From contig DSBS01000057.1 of the NCBI GenBank assembly GCA_011045925.1, forward strand, positions 1 to 13,132: 13,132 bases of DNA, in the 5' to 3' direction. The notes under the pieces were generated by a model, which worked only from the letters and a program-made list of their open reading frames with translations, was not told where the DNA came from and searched no databases. This DNA is from Candidatus Woesearchaeota archaeon (GTDB lineage: Archaea > Nanobdellota > Nanobdellia > Woesearchaeales > JASKKU01). The position numbers and the translations under genes were made by a program. This document shows positions 1 to 6,176 of this stretch, one piece after another (the first letter of the stretch is position 1; each line of letters opens with the position of its first letter).

Positions 1-2
1 AG

Positions 3-140
3 CGCAAGTTTGGTGCTAGCGTGAGCTCTCTTTCAGCCCGAACAATGCGGGCTGAAATATATTGTAGGGCTATCGCCCACAATATTATTTGTTTTTTATT
101 TGGACTTTTTGAACAGAGCCGATATATGCCTAAAAATTAG
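3..140 (+). CDS. Partial DDE transposase, C-terminal end only (enters from left edge)
   Basis: An open frame of 45 codons runs from the left edge to a TAG at 138-140. It begins RKFGASVSSLSARTM and continues with AEIYCRAIAHNI. This fits the C-terminal pattern of IS4/IS5/IS1182-like DDE transposases, in which a KFG.SV.S block is followed by a conserved Glu, then Cys and a (C/A)HNI block just before the end. The catalytic DDE residues would lie off the window. The stop overlaps the stop of the convergent aldolase gene by a few bases, so the right terminus of the element must lie inside this stretch, or the gene reads out of the element. Two hairpins lie within the frame. The match is from memory of the family, and an accidental frame of this length is possible in a short edge fragment. 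Confidence 0.62.
   Translation, partial: RKFGASVSSLSARTMRAEIYCRAIAHNIICFLFGLFEQSRYMPKN
31..57. repeat. Perfect 10-bp inverted repeat (hairpin 1)
   Basis: The left arm TTTCAGCCCG at 31-40 and the right arm CGGGCTGAAA at 48-57 are exact reverse complements around a 7-nt loop. The hairpin lies inside the putative transposase frame and next to a second hairpin. It could be a terminator element for the convergent genes, a subterminal IS structure, or a REP-like palindrome. Confidence 0.75.
59..85. terminator. Second hairpin with one bulged base, followed by a T-rich run
   Basis: ATATTGT at 59-65 pairs with ACAATAT at 79-85, and GGGC at 67-70 pairs with GCCC at 75-78 around a TATC loop. Only A66 is bulged, giving 11 base pairs. 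A T-rich tract (84-100) follows on the + strand, as expected for a terminator of the left-hand gene. Its position between two convergent genes fits that role, but the structure may equally belong to the insertion element. Confidence 0.45.
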
Positions 141-913
141 CCTTTAACAAGCTCAAATGCCTCCTCGGGAGATGCATCATTAAAGATTATCTTTTTGAGT
201 GCAAGAGAAACCTCTACTGGCTTATCGCTCTGCCAGACATTCCTGCCAACGGCAATTCCTTTGCCTCCGGCATCCATAAACATTTTTACGTCTCTAAAAA
301 AGTCAAGCAGCCCTCTTTTCTCACCGCCAGCCATGACTAAGCCGGTCTTTCCGGCGCACCTGGCAATCCACTTAAACCCTTCAGGATCTCCATTGAACTT
401 AATCTTGGCAACATCAGCCCCAAGCTCAAGAGCAACCCTTGCAGCATATGCCAATGTGTTTGTGTCGAGCTCATTCTCAATTGCTTCTCCTCTTGGATAA
501 ACCCATGCGACAACAGGAATGTCCCAGCCTCTTGCTTCCTCAACAATCTTAGAGAATTCGTGAAAGATTTCTGTTTCATGGAGACTGCCTACATAAACCG
601 TGTACCCGACTGCTACTGCTCCTGCCTTTACAGCCCTTCTGACAGAGCAGTTTAGCGGGGAGCATGGGTCTCCCTTAAGCAGGTTTGTCTTTCCGTTTAG
701 CTTTACCAAAAGCCTTAAGTCCTCCTTGTAAGGGCCATAATACTTCTCTGCTATCCCAATTTGAGTTGCAATAGCGTTATAGCCTGCCTGTGCACCGACC
801 CTGAAAACAAAATCAGGGTCAACACTTTGGTTGTTAAAGCCAACAGGGCCATGCTCCAGCCCCTGGTCATACGCTAATATCATGGTTTTTCCGTTCGTAA
901 AGAGCCTTTTCAT
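137..913 (-). CDS. fba: Archaeal class I fructose-1,6-bisphosphate aldolase (DhnA/FbaA family)
   Basis: This cytosolic enzyme reversibly condenses dihydroxyacetone phosphate and glyceraldehyde 3-phosphate to fructose 1,6-bisphosphate, in gluconeogenesis and glycolysis. The 258-residue protein is full length for the archaeal DhnA/DeoC-like TIM-barrel family. Visible landmarks are the N-terminal ILAYDQGLEHGP block (about 12-23), the GADVAKIKFNGD strand (165-176) in which K170 is the expected Schiff-base lysine, and the phosphate-binding GGEKR (196-200) and GIAVGRNVWQ (219-228) segments. The ATG is preceded by GAGGT (922-926). That Shine-Dalgarno lies immediately next to the stop of ppsA, 13 bases upstream, so the two genes are almost certainly cotranscribed and perhaps translationally coupled. 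The 3' end converges on the transposase fragment. No bifunctional FBP aldolase/phosphatase is visible in this window. Confidence 0.93.
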   Translation of the reverse strand: MKRLFTNGKTMILAYDQGLEHGPVGFNNQSVDPDFVFRVGAQAGYNAIATQIGIAEKYYGPYKEDLRLLVKLNGKTNLLKGDPCSPLNCSVRRAVKAGAVAVGYTVYVGSLHETEIFHEFSKIVEEARGWDIPVVAWVYPRGEAIENELDTNTLAYAARVALELGADVAKIKFNGDPEGFKWIARCAGKTGLVMAGGEKRGLLDFFRDVKMFMDAGGKGIAVGRNVWQSDKPVEVSLALKKIIFNDASPEEAFELVKG

Positions 914-926
914 GATGCATTACCTC

Positions 927-3332
927 TTATTTTGAAAGCTTTTTTTCCTTTTCGCTGACAAGCACCAGGGTTTTCATAACAGTATCAGGATTCAGCGACA
1001 TTGTATCAATTCCCTGCTCAACCAGAAACTCTGCAAAATCCGGGAAGTCAGAGGGAGCCTGGCCGCAGATTCCTATGTACTTTCCTCTGTCTTTTGCAGC
1101 TTTGATTACCTGGCTTATAAGCTTTTTTACTGCAAGGTTTCTCTCATCGTATATTGAAGAGACAATTTCGGAGTCTCTGTCAAGGCCCAGGGTTAGCTGA
1201 GTCAGGTCGTTGCTTCCTATGCTAAAGCCGTCAAACACATCAAGGAATTCTTCAGCAAGGATTACATTTGATGGAATCTCGCACATTGCATAAATCTCTA
1301 ATCCCTGGTCATGCTGGATTAGCCCGTTTTTCCTCATTTCTTCTATAACGAGTTTTCCTTCCTCAACGGTCCTGCAGAAAGGCACCATTACCATTACATT
1401 TGAGAGCCCGAGCTCTTTCCTTACTTTGATAAGAGCTTCGCATTCTAATGCAAAGGCTTCCCGGTACTTGGAGTTGTAATACCTCGATGCGCCTCTCCAG
1501 CCAATCATGGGGTTTTCTTCCTTTGGCTCAAAAAGATGGCCTCCAATGAGGTTTGCATACTCGTTTGATTTGAAATCAGAGAGCCTTACTATAACCTTGT
1601 TTGGGTGGAATGCAGCTGCTATTGTGGCTATCCCGGAAGCAAGCTTGTCAACAAAAAATTGCCTTTTGTCTGGATAGCCTTCAGTGATTTCTGAGATCTG
1701 CCTTTTCAGGCCTTCGTCATCAAGCGAATCAAAGTGTATTAATGCAAGGGGATGCACTCTTATGTAAGAGCCAATTATAAACTCTTCTCTTGCCAGCCCA
1801 ACTCCTTGCACGGGCAGGGTTGAGTATGGGAACGCCTCCTCCGGATTGCCAAGGTTGAGCATTATCTTGGTTCTTGTCTCAGGAATGTGCTCAAGGCTAA
1901 TCTCTTTTTTCTCGAAGTCAAGTATGCCATCATACACATAGCCGTTCTCTCCCTGTGAGCAGTCAATAGTTACATCGCTGCCCTGCTTAAGGGCTTTTGT
2001 TGCGTTGATTGTCCCGACAATGCATGGAATCCCAAGCTCTCTTGCAATGATTGCTGCATGGCAAGTCCTGCCGCCTTTGTTTGTGACTATTGCAGACGCT
2101 ATCTTCATGATTGGCTCCCAGTCTGGGTCTGTCATCTCTGTTACAAGCACTTCGCCTTTTCTAAAGGATGAGATATTCTTTACATCAGATATTATATTCA
2201 CTCTGCCTGTTGATATTCTTGAGCCGATGCTCATTCCCTTTGCAAGAATTTTCCCCTGTCCCTTTAGCTTGTACTCCTCAATCTTGTCTTTTGCTCTTAC
2301 AGAATGGACAGTCTCTGGCCTTGCCTGGACAATGAAAAGCTCGTTTGTTACTCCGTCTTTCGCCCATTCTATATCCATTGGAGTTGATTTGCCTCTTTTT
2401 CCTGAGTAATGGTCTTCAATCGCCAGAGCCCACCTGGCAAGCGCCAGAACCTCGTCATCGGAAAGGCAAAACTGGTTTCTCAGTGCAATGTCAACTGGAA
2501 CATTTTTTACTCTTTTGCTGTCGCTGGAGTAAATCATCTTAAGCTCTTTTGTGCCTAGCTTTTTTGAGATTATGCTTCTGTAGCCCTGGCGAAGTGCCGG
2601 CTTGAAAACATAATACTCGTCAGGGTTTACTCTCCCCTGAACAATGTTCTCTCCTAGGCCGTATATGCCTGTTATAAAGATTACTTTATCAAAGCCGCTT
2701 TCTGTATCCAGGGTGAAGGTTACTCCTGATGTTGCCAAATCAGAACGAACCATCTTCTGGATTGATACGGAGAGTGCAATTGAGAAATGATCAAAGTTCT
2801 TATCCACCCTGTATGATAATGCCCTGTTTGTGAACAGGGAAGCAAAGCATTTTTTTACTGCTTCAAGAATCATAGCATTTCCTTTAATGTTAAGGTATGT
2901 TTCCTGCTGTCCTGCAAAGGATGCGTCTGGGAGGTCTTCTGCTGTTGCAGAGCTTCTTACAGCAACATCAGTATTCTCTCCGTACTGCTTGCAGAGGTTC
3001 TGGTAGGCTTCCACTATCGGAGCCTTAAGCTCTTCGGGAATTTCTGCATCAAGTATAAGGTGCCTTACCTTTTCTCCTCTCACAACAAGGTCGTTAACAT
3101 CAGAAGTATTGAGCCCATCAAGGGCCTCGCGGATTCTGTCTATAAGGTTGTTTTTCTCAATGAAATACCTGTATGCCTCTGCTGTAACAGCAAAGCCGTT
3201 GGGGATATTAACGCCTATTGGCGTTAGAAACCTGTACATCTCTCCCAATGATGCGTTTTTTCCGCCTACTAGCGGAACGTCTTCAATACCTGTCTGGTCA
3301 AACCAAAGAATAAATGCTTTCTGCTTATCCAT
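927..3332 (-). CDS. ppsA: Phosphoenolpyruvate synthase (pyruvate, water dikinase)
   Basis: PpsA converts pyruvate, ATP and water to phosphoenolpyruvate, AMP and phosphate through a phosphohistidine intermediate, the entry step of gluconeogenesis from pyruvate. The 801-residue protein has the normal three-part architecture. An ATP-grasp PEP/pyruvate-binding domain covers about residues 10-345, with KNASLGE, VRSSATAEDLP (125-135), a GLGE motif (225-228) and VQARPET (335-341). The swivelling phosphohistidine domain carries GGRTCHAAIIARELG with catalytic H425. The C-terminal PEP-utilizing TIM barrel contains GWRGASRYY (611-619), IGSNDLTQLTLGLDRD (705-720) and GICGQAPSD with the catalytic Cys at 756. 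The ATG start is supported by a GAGGT Shine-Dalgarno at 3341-3345 (spacing 8) and a TATA box further upstream. No key residue is missing. It is the first gene of a ppsA-fba operon. Confidence 0.97.
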   Translation of the reverse strand: MDKQKAFILWFDQTGIEDVPLVGGKNASLGEMYRFLTPIGVNIPNGFAVTAEAYRYFIEKNNLIDRIREALDGLNTSDVNDLVVRGEKVRHLILDAEIPEELKAPIVEAYQNLCKQYGENTDVAVRSSATAEDLPDASFAGQQETYLNIKGNAMILEAVKKCFASLFTNRALSYRVDKNFDHFSIALSVSIQKMVRSDLATSGVTFTLDTESGFDKVIFITGIYGLGENIVQGRVNPDEYYVFKPALRQGYRSIISKKLGTKELKMIYSSDSKRVKNVPVDIALRNQFCLSDDEVLALARWALAIEDHYSGKRGKSTPMDIEWAKDGVTNELFIVQARPETVHSVRAKDKIEEYKLKGQGKILAKGMSIGSRISTGRVNIISDVKNISSFRKGEVLVTEMTDPDWEPIMKIASAIVTNKGGRTCHAAIIARELGIPCIVGTINATKALKQGSDVTIDCSQGENGYVYDGILDFEKKEISLEHIPETRTKIMLNLGNPEEAFPYSTLPVQGVGLAREEFIIGSYIRVHPLALIHFDSLDDEGLKRQISEITEGYPDKRQFFVDKLASGIATIAAAFHPNKVIVRLSDFKSNEYANLIGGHLFEPKEENPMIGWRGASRYYNSKYREAFALECEALIKVRKELGLSNVMVMVPFCRTVEEGKLVIEEMRKNGLIQHDQGLEIYAMCEIPSNVILAEEFLDVFDGFSIGSNDLTQLTLGLDRDSEIVSSIYDERNLAVKKLISQVIKAAKDRGKYIGICGQAPSDFPDFAEFLVEQGIDTMSLNPDTVMKTLVLVSEKEKKLSK

Positions 3333-3368
3333 ATTATCAAACCTCTTTTATTCGAAAATAAAGGCAAG

Positions 3369-3380
3369 TCTATAAAAAGT
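3369..3380 (-). promoter_or_regulatory. TATA-box promoter of ppsA-fba
   Basis: On the minus strand ACTTTTTATAGA lies about 43 bases upstream of the ppsA ATG. That places a predicted start site near 3349 and leaves a short leader containing the GAGGT ribosome binding site. It shares the intergenic region with the divergent abrB-operon promoter. Confidence 0.5.
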
Positions 3381-3430
3381 TTATTAATTATTGCAGAATT
3401 GCAAAACTGAATTTCTCAAATAACTTTCAT

Positions 3431-3444
3431 AAAATTTATAAATC
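3431..3444 (+). promoter_or_regulatory. TATA-box promoter of the abrB-ABC transporter operon
   Basis: The sequence AAAATTTATAAATC contains a good archaeal TATA element. With the usual spacing of about 25 bases, transcription would start near 3466, roughly 65 bases before the chosen ATG at 3531. An imperfect dyad, GTAT at 3461-3464 and ATAC at 3473-3476, lies at the predicted start site and could be an operator, for example for autoregulation by the first gene product. That role is inference. Confidence 0.5.
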
Positions 3445-3530
3445 CCCGATAAAAACAAAGGTATAACTTTTCATACTTGTTGAAAAAGTCAGATTTTTTG
3501 TAAAAAAGAACAGCAAGGATGGTGACAAAA

Positions 3531-3827
3531 ATGAAAAACCCATTAATAAAGTTCTATGGTTCTGCTAAGGTTGGCTCCAAAGGGCAGATTGTAATTCCCT
3601 CTGACCTGAGGCATGACTTCGGGATAGAGCCAGGAGAAACGATGATTTTTATTGGCAAAGCAGAGCAACATGGTTTTGGCGTAATGAAGTCAGAAGCAAT
3701 GTTTACATTAAAGAAAGAGCTGGAGCAGATGCAGCAGAGCTTCAGCGAGCCAAAGAAAAGAAAAGTAACAAGCAAAAAAAGAAAGAGCGCTAAAAAAACA
3801 GCAAAAAAGCGCAGCAAGCTATATTAA
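3531..3827 (+). CDS. AbrB/SpoVT-type DNA-binding protein with Lys-rich C-terminal tail
   Basis: This is a predicted transcription regulator of 98 residues. Residues 11-55 form an AbrB/MazE/SpoVT swapped-hairpin domain, recognisable by SAKVGSKGQIVIPSDLRHDF followed by GIEPGETMIF. After a short helical stretch (57-72) the tail from about 75 to 96 is extremely basic (PKKRKVTSKKRKSAKK and so on), resembling histone-H1-like DNA-binding tails. An upstream in-frame ATG at 3519 exists, but its only purine tract sits 3 bases away. ATG 3531 has GGTGA at 3522-3526 with spacing 4, the pattern used by other genes here, so 3531 is preferred. It is the first gene of the ABC exporter operon, 23 bases before the next gene, so it probably regulates that operon. 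A MazE-like antitoxin is unlikely because no toxin gene is adjacent. Confidence 0.85.
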   Translation: MKNPLIKFYGSAKVGSKGQIVIPSDLRHDFGIEPGETMIFIGKAEQHGFGVMKSEAMFTLKKELEQMQQSFSEPKKRKVTSKKRKSAKKTAKKRSKLY

Positions 3828-3850
3828 TTATATCGAAAAGGAGTTTAGAA

Positions 3851-4102
3851 ATGGCTAAGTGGTGGTTTAGGCAAAGGGCAAATATTTTCCTGGCGTGGGT
3901 GCCTATCTCAATTGAGGGCTGGGCACTTTACGGGGTTTTAATTGCTTCAATAGCCTCTCTTGGCGTGTACTTCAGCATTCTTTCAGCTGGTGCAAGGGAA
4001 TTCCTGCTTTTCCTGTTCTACTCTGGAATAGCCCTGTTGCTTTTTTCCCTGATAGCTGACATTAAGACAGAGAACCCTATATTATTAAAGAGGCCGGAAT
4101 AA
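3851..4102 (+). CDS. Small two-helix membrane protein, unknown function
   Basis: I do not recognise the family. The 83-residue protein begins with a basic, Trp-rich segment (MAKWWFRQRA), then has two predicted membrane helices at about 22-44 and 50-69 and a short polar C-terminus. The positive-inside rule suggests that both termini are cytoplasmic. The start is supported by AGGAG at 3839-3843, seven bases before the ATG. It lies between the AbrB-like regulator and the ABC ATPase, whose ATG follows its stop by only two bases, so it is cotranscribed and perhaps an accessory subunit of the exporter. That role is inferred from position only. Confidence 0.75.
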   Translation: MAKWWFRQRANIFLAWVPISIEGWALYGVLIASIASLGVYFSILSAGAREFLLFLFYSGIALLLFSLIADIKTENPILLKRPE

Positions 4103-4104
4103 GA

Positions 4105-4908
4105 ATGGCTGGTAAAGAAAAGAAAAACAAAGGTGCGGAAAATCGTGTAAAAAGCTCAAGCAGAGCAAAGGGCGCTAGTGAAAAAAGCAAGCCCTCTTCA
4201 AAAAAAGATGATGCAGGCAGAAGGGCTGTAATTGAGCTTAAAGAGCTTTGCAAGTTCTACAAGATGGGCAAAAGTGAAGTCCGGGCTCTTAATGGAGTTA
4301 AACTAAAAATATTTCAGGGCGAGATGGTTGCGATCGTGGGCCCATCCGGCTCTGGGAAAAGCACGCTTATGAATATGGTTGGATGTCTGGACATTCCTAC
4401 CTGTGGCTCTGTCTACCTGTTTGGAAGGGATATCTCCAAGATGGCTGAGTCTGACCTTGCAACCCTTAGGGGGAAAACAATTGGCTTTATATTCCAGAAG
4501 TTTAACCTTGTGCCTTACCTTAATGCACTAGAGAATGTTGTGCTTCCGATGGTTTTTCAGGGCGCACCTCTGCCTGAGAGAAACAGGAGAGGAAAGGAAA
4601 TCCTGGATGTTGTTAAGCTTAGTGACAGGAAAACCCATAAGCCCAGTGAGCTTTCAGGCGGGCAGCAGCAAAGGGTTTCTATAGGAAGGGCTCTTGCAAA
4701 TAACCCGCAGATTATATTAGCAGATGAGCCTACCGGGAACCTTGACAGCGAGACAGGAAAAAGCATAATGCAGTTTATGAGAGAGCTAAATGAGAAGTTC
4801 GGGAAAACTATTGTAATTGTCACTCATGATGAAAGGATTGCAAAGACCTGTGACAGGACTATTTTCATTGAGGATGGGAAGATTGTGGATAGGATTCATG
4901 CGCTTTAG
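4105..4908 (+). CDS. ABC transporter ATP-binding protein, MacB/LolD (o228) type, with Lys/Ser-rich N-terminal extension
   Basis: This cytosolic nucleotide-binding subunit powers the two FtsX-like permeases encoded downstream. All ATPase motifs are intact in the 267-residue protein: Walker A GPSGSGKST (79-87), Q-loop Q131 in FIFQKFNL, signature LSGGQQQR (183-190), Walker B IILADE with catalytic E208, D-loop NLDS (212-215) and H-loop H241 in VTHDE. The family core starts at about residue 41. The first 40 residues are a low-complexity Lys/Ser/Ala extension that the core family does not need. The ATG follows the previous stop by two bases, with GAGG inside the preceding gene as a likely ribosome binding site. 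The closest families are MacB, LolD and FtsE, which typically drive mechanotransmission or export of lipids, peptides or proteins. The substrate cannot be told from sequence. Confidence 0.94.
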   Translation: MAGKEKKNKGAENRVKSSSRAKGASEKSKPSSKKDDAGRRAVIELKELCKFYKMGKSEVRALNGVKLKIFQGEMVAIVGPSGSGKSTLMNMVGCLDIPTCGSVYLFGRDISKMAESDLATLRGKTIGFIFQKFNLVPYLNALENVVLPMVFQGAPLPERNRRGKEILDVVKLSDRKTHKPSELSGGQQQRVSIGRALANNPQIILADEPTGNLDSETGKSIMQFMRELNEKFGKTIVIVTHDERIAKTCDRTIFIEDGKIVDRIHAL

Positions 4909-4925
4909 TGTACTAGGAGAGTACA
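4909..4925. promoter_or_regulatory. Perfect 6-bp inverted repeat ahead of the COG1361-type gene
   Basis: TGTACT (4909-4914) and AGTACA (4920-4925) are exact reverse complements separated by five bases, starting directly after the ATPase stop codon. The AT-rich sequence ATATATTATAATATT (4926-4940) follows at once and could be an internal TATA element. Together they look like an operator/promoter or a processing hairpin that splits the operon into two expression units. No function is demonstrated. Confidence 0.4.
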
Positions 4926-4959
4926 TATATTATAATATTCAGATAAAAAGGTGAAAAAA

Positions 4960-6141
4960 ATGAAAAACTTGAAAGTGTTTTTGATGGTTGTTGGATTAAT
5001 GCTTGGTTCTCTTGCCGGGCTTGCTATCGCAGGGGAAAGCTATAGGTTAACGCAGCTTTACTATGAGCCTGCTCCTGCTGAGCCTGGGAAAGAGGTTACT
5101 GTGTGGTTTAAGATTGACAATACAGCTACAACTGAGGTTAACAACCTTATGGTTGAGTTTGTTGATGAATTCCCTTTCTCCCTGGTTGAGGAGGATAAAA
5201 GAAGCTTTGAGATTGAAAGGCTTCCCACAAGGAAATATGTGCTTGTGAGCTACAGGGTCCTGGTTGACAGGATGGCTGCTGAAGGGATAAACTATATGAA
5301 GCTTAGGGTTACTTACGGAATGCTTCCTCCCTCAACAGAAAGGTTTGAGATAATGGTGAAGCCTCAGAAGCCAACAATTTCTGTGGACTCAATCCTGGCT
5401 TCTCCGGAGATAGTTAGCCCAGGCATGGAGTTTGGCCTTAAGATTGATGTATCCAACTCTGAAGAATTTGCTTTAAAGAACCTCAGGACAACGCTGGACT
5501 TTACAGGAATGCCTTTTTCGCCTATAAGGTCTTCGAACTATAAATCGTTTCCATTGATTGCTTCTGGGGAGAAAAAGAGTATTGGGTTTCAGCTTATTGC
5601 GAGCCCCGATGCAGAGCCGGGTGTGTACAGTATTCCTCTGGTTATCGAATACCAGGACAACCTGAACAACAACTATGTAGAGAACCACGTTGTAGGGTTT
5701 GTGGTCCAGGATATCTTTGAAAGGAACATTCTTGCAATTCCTGATGAGTTCAGGCTTTCTGAGGGTGTTCCCGGGAAGGTAAGCCTGCAGTTTGTCAACA
5801 GGGGGCTTAGCAGGATTAAATCCATGGAAGTAAGGATTCTGCCATCTGATGGATACAGCATATCCGGGAAAGATATTGAGTACCTTGGGATTATTGAGTA
5901 TGATGACTATGACCTTGCTGAGTTTACTATTGTCCCTGAGAGAACTGGTGAGATTAGTGTGAGATTTGAGTATGAGTACTTCGACTACTTCAACAACAAG
6001 ATAACCGAAACAAGGGATGTTATAGTTAATGTTTCGGAGCATGTTGAGAGCAGGAGCATTATGCCGCTGGTTATTGTTTTGCTTGTTGTTGGCGTGGTTG
6101 CCTGGGTTCTGTACAGGCGATGGAAGAAAAAGAATGAGTGA
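4960..6141 (+). CDS. Secreted, membrane-anchored Ig-like (COG1361/NEW3-type) protein of the exporter operon
   Basis: The 393-residue protein has a signal peptide (1-24, ending GLAIA before GES), then three Ig-like beta-sandwich repeats at about 28-135, 140-250 and 258-360. Each repeat opens with a Pro/Gly-containing strand such as PAEPGKEVTVWFKIDN or SPEIVSPGMEFGLKIDVSN. A C-terminal membrane helix (367-385) and a short basic tail follow, so the protein is displayed outside the cell and anchored. This matches archaeal COG1361 S-layer-like proteins with CARDB/NEW3-type domains. The true start is ATG 4960, not the in-frame GTG at 4951, because that GTG is part of the AGGTGA Shine-Dalgarno (4949-4954). 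Placed between the ATPase and the permeases, it may act like MacA, or capture the substrate. That role is inference. Confidence 0.85.
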   Translation: MKNLKVFLMVVGLMLGSLAGLAIAGESYRLTQLYYEPAPAEPGKEVTVWFKIDNTATTEVNNLMVEFVDEFPFSLVEEDKRSFEIERLPTRKYVLVSYRVLVDRMAAEGINYMKLRVTYGMLPPSTERFEIMVKPQKPTISVDSILASPEIVSPGMEFGLKIDVSNSEEFALKNLRTTLDFTGMPFSPIRSSNYKSFPLIASGEKKSIGFQLIASPDAEPGVYSIPLVIEYQDNLNNNYVENHVVGFVVQDIFERNILAIPDEFRLSEGVPGKVSLQFVNRGLSRIKSMEVRILPSDGYSISGKDIEYLGIIEYDDYDLAEFTIVPERTGEISVRFEYEYFDYFNNKITETRDVIVNVSEHVESRSIMPLVIVLLVVGVVAWVLYRRWKKKNE

Positions 6142-6176
6142 GCAGCAGGGGCTTAAGCTTAAGGTGATAACTTAAA

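Noticed and set aside
3519..3530. Start of the AbrB-like gene at ATG 3519
   Set aside because: The only purine tract is three bases away, while GGTGA is well spaced for ATG 3531, the pattern of neighbouring genes.
5473..6042. 189-codon open frame on the minus strand
   Set aside because: It is antisense to the COG1361-type gene, has no ribosome binding site or promoter, and its composition (many Asn, Pro, Arg from complementing Ig strands) looks like a shadow.
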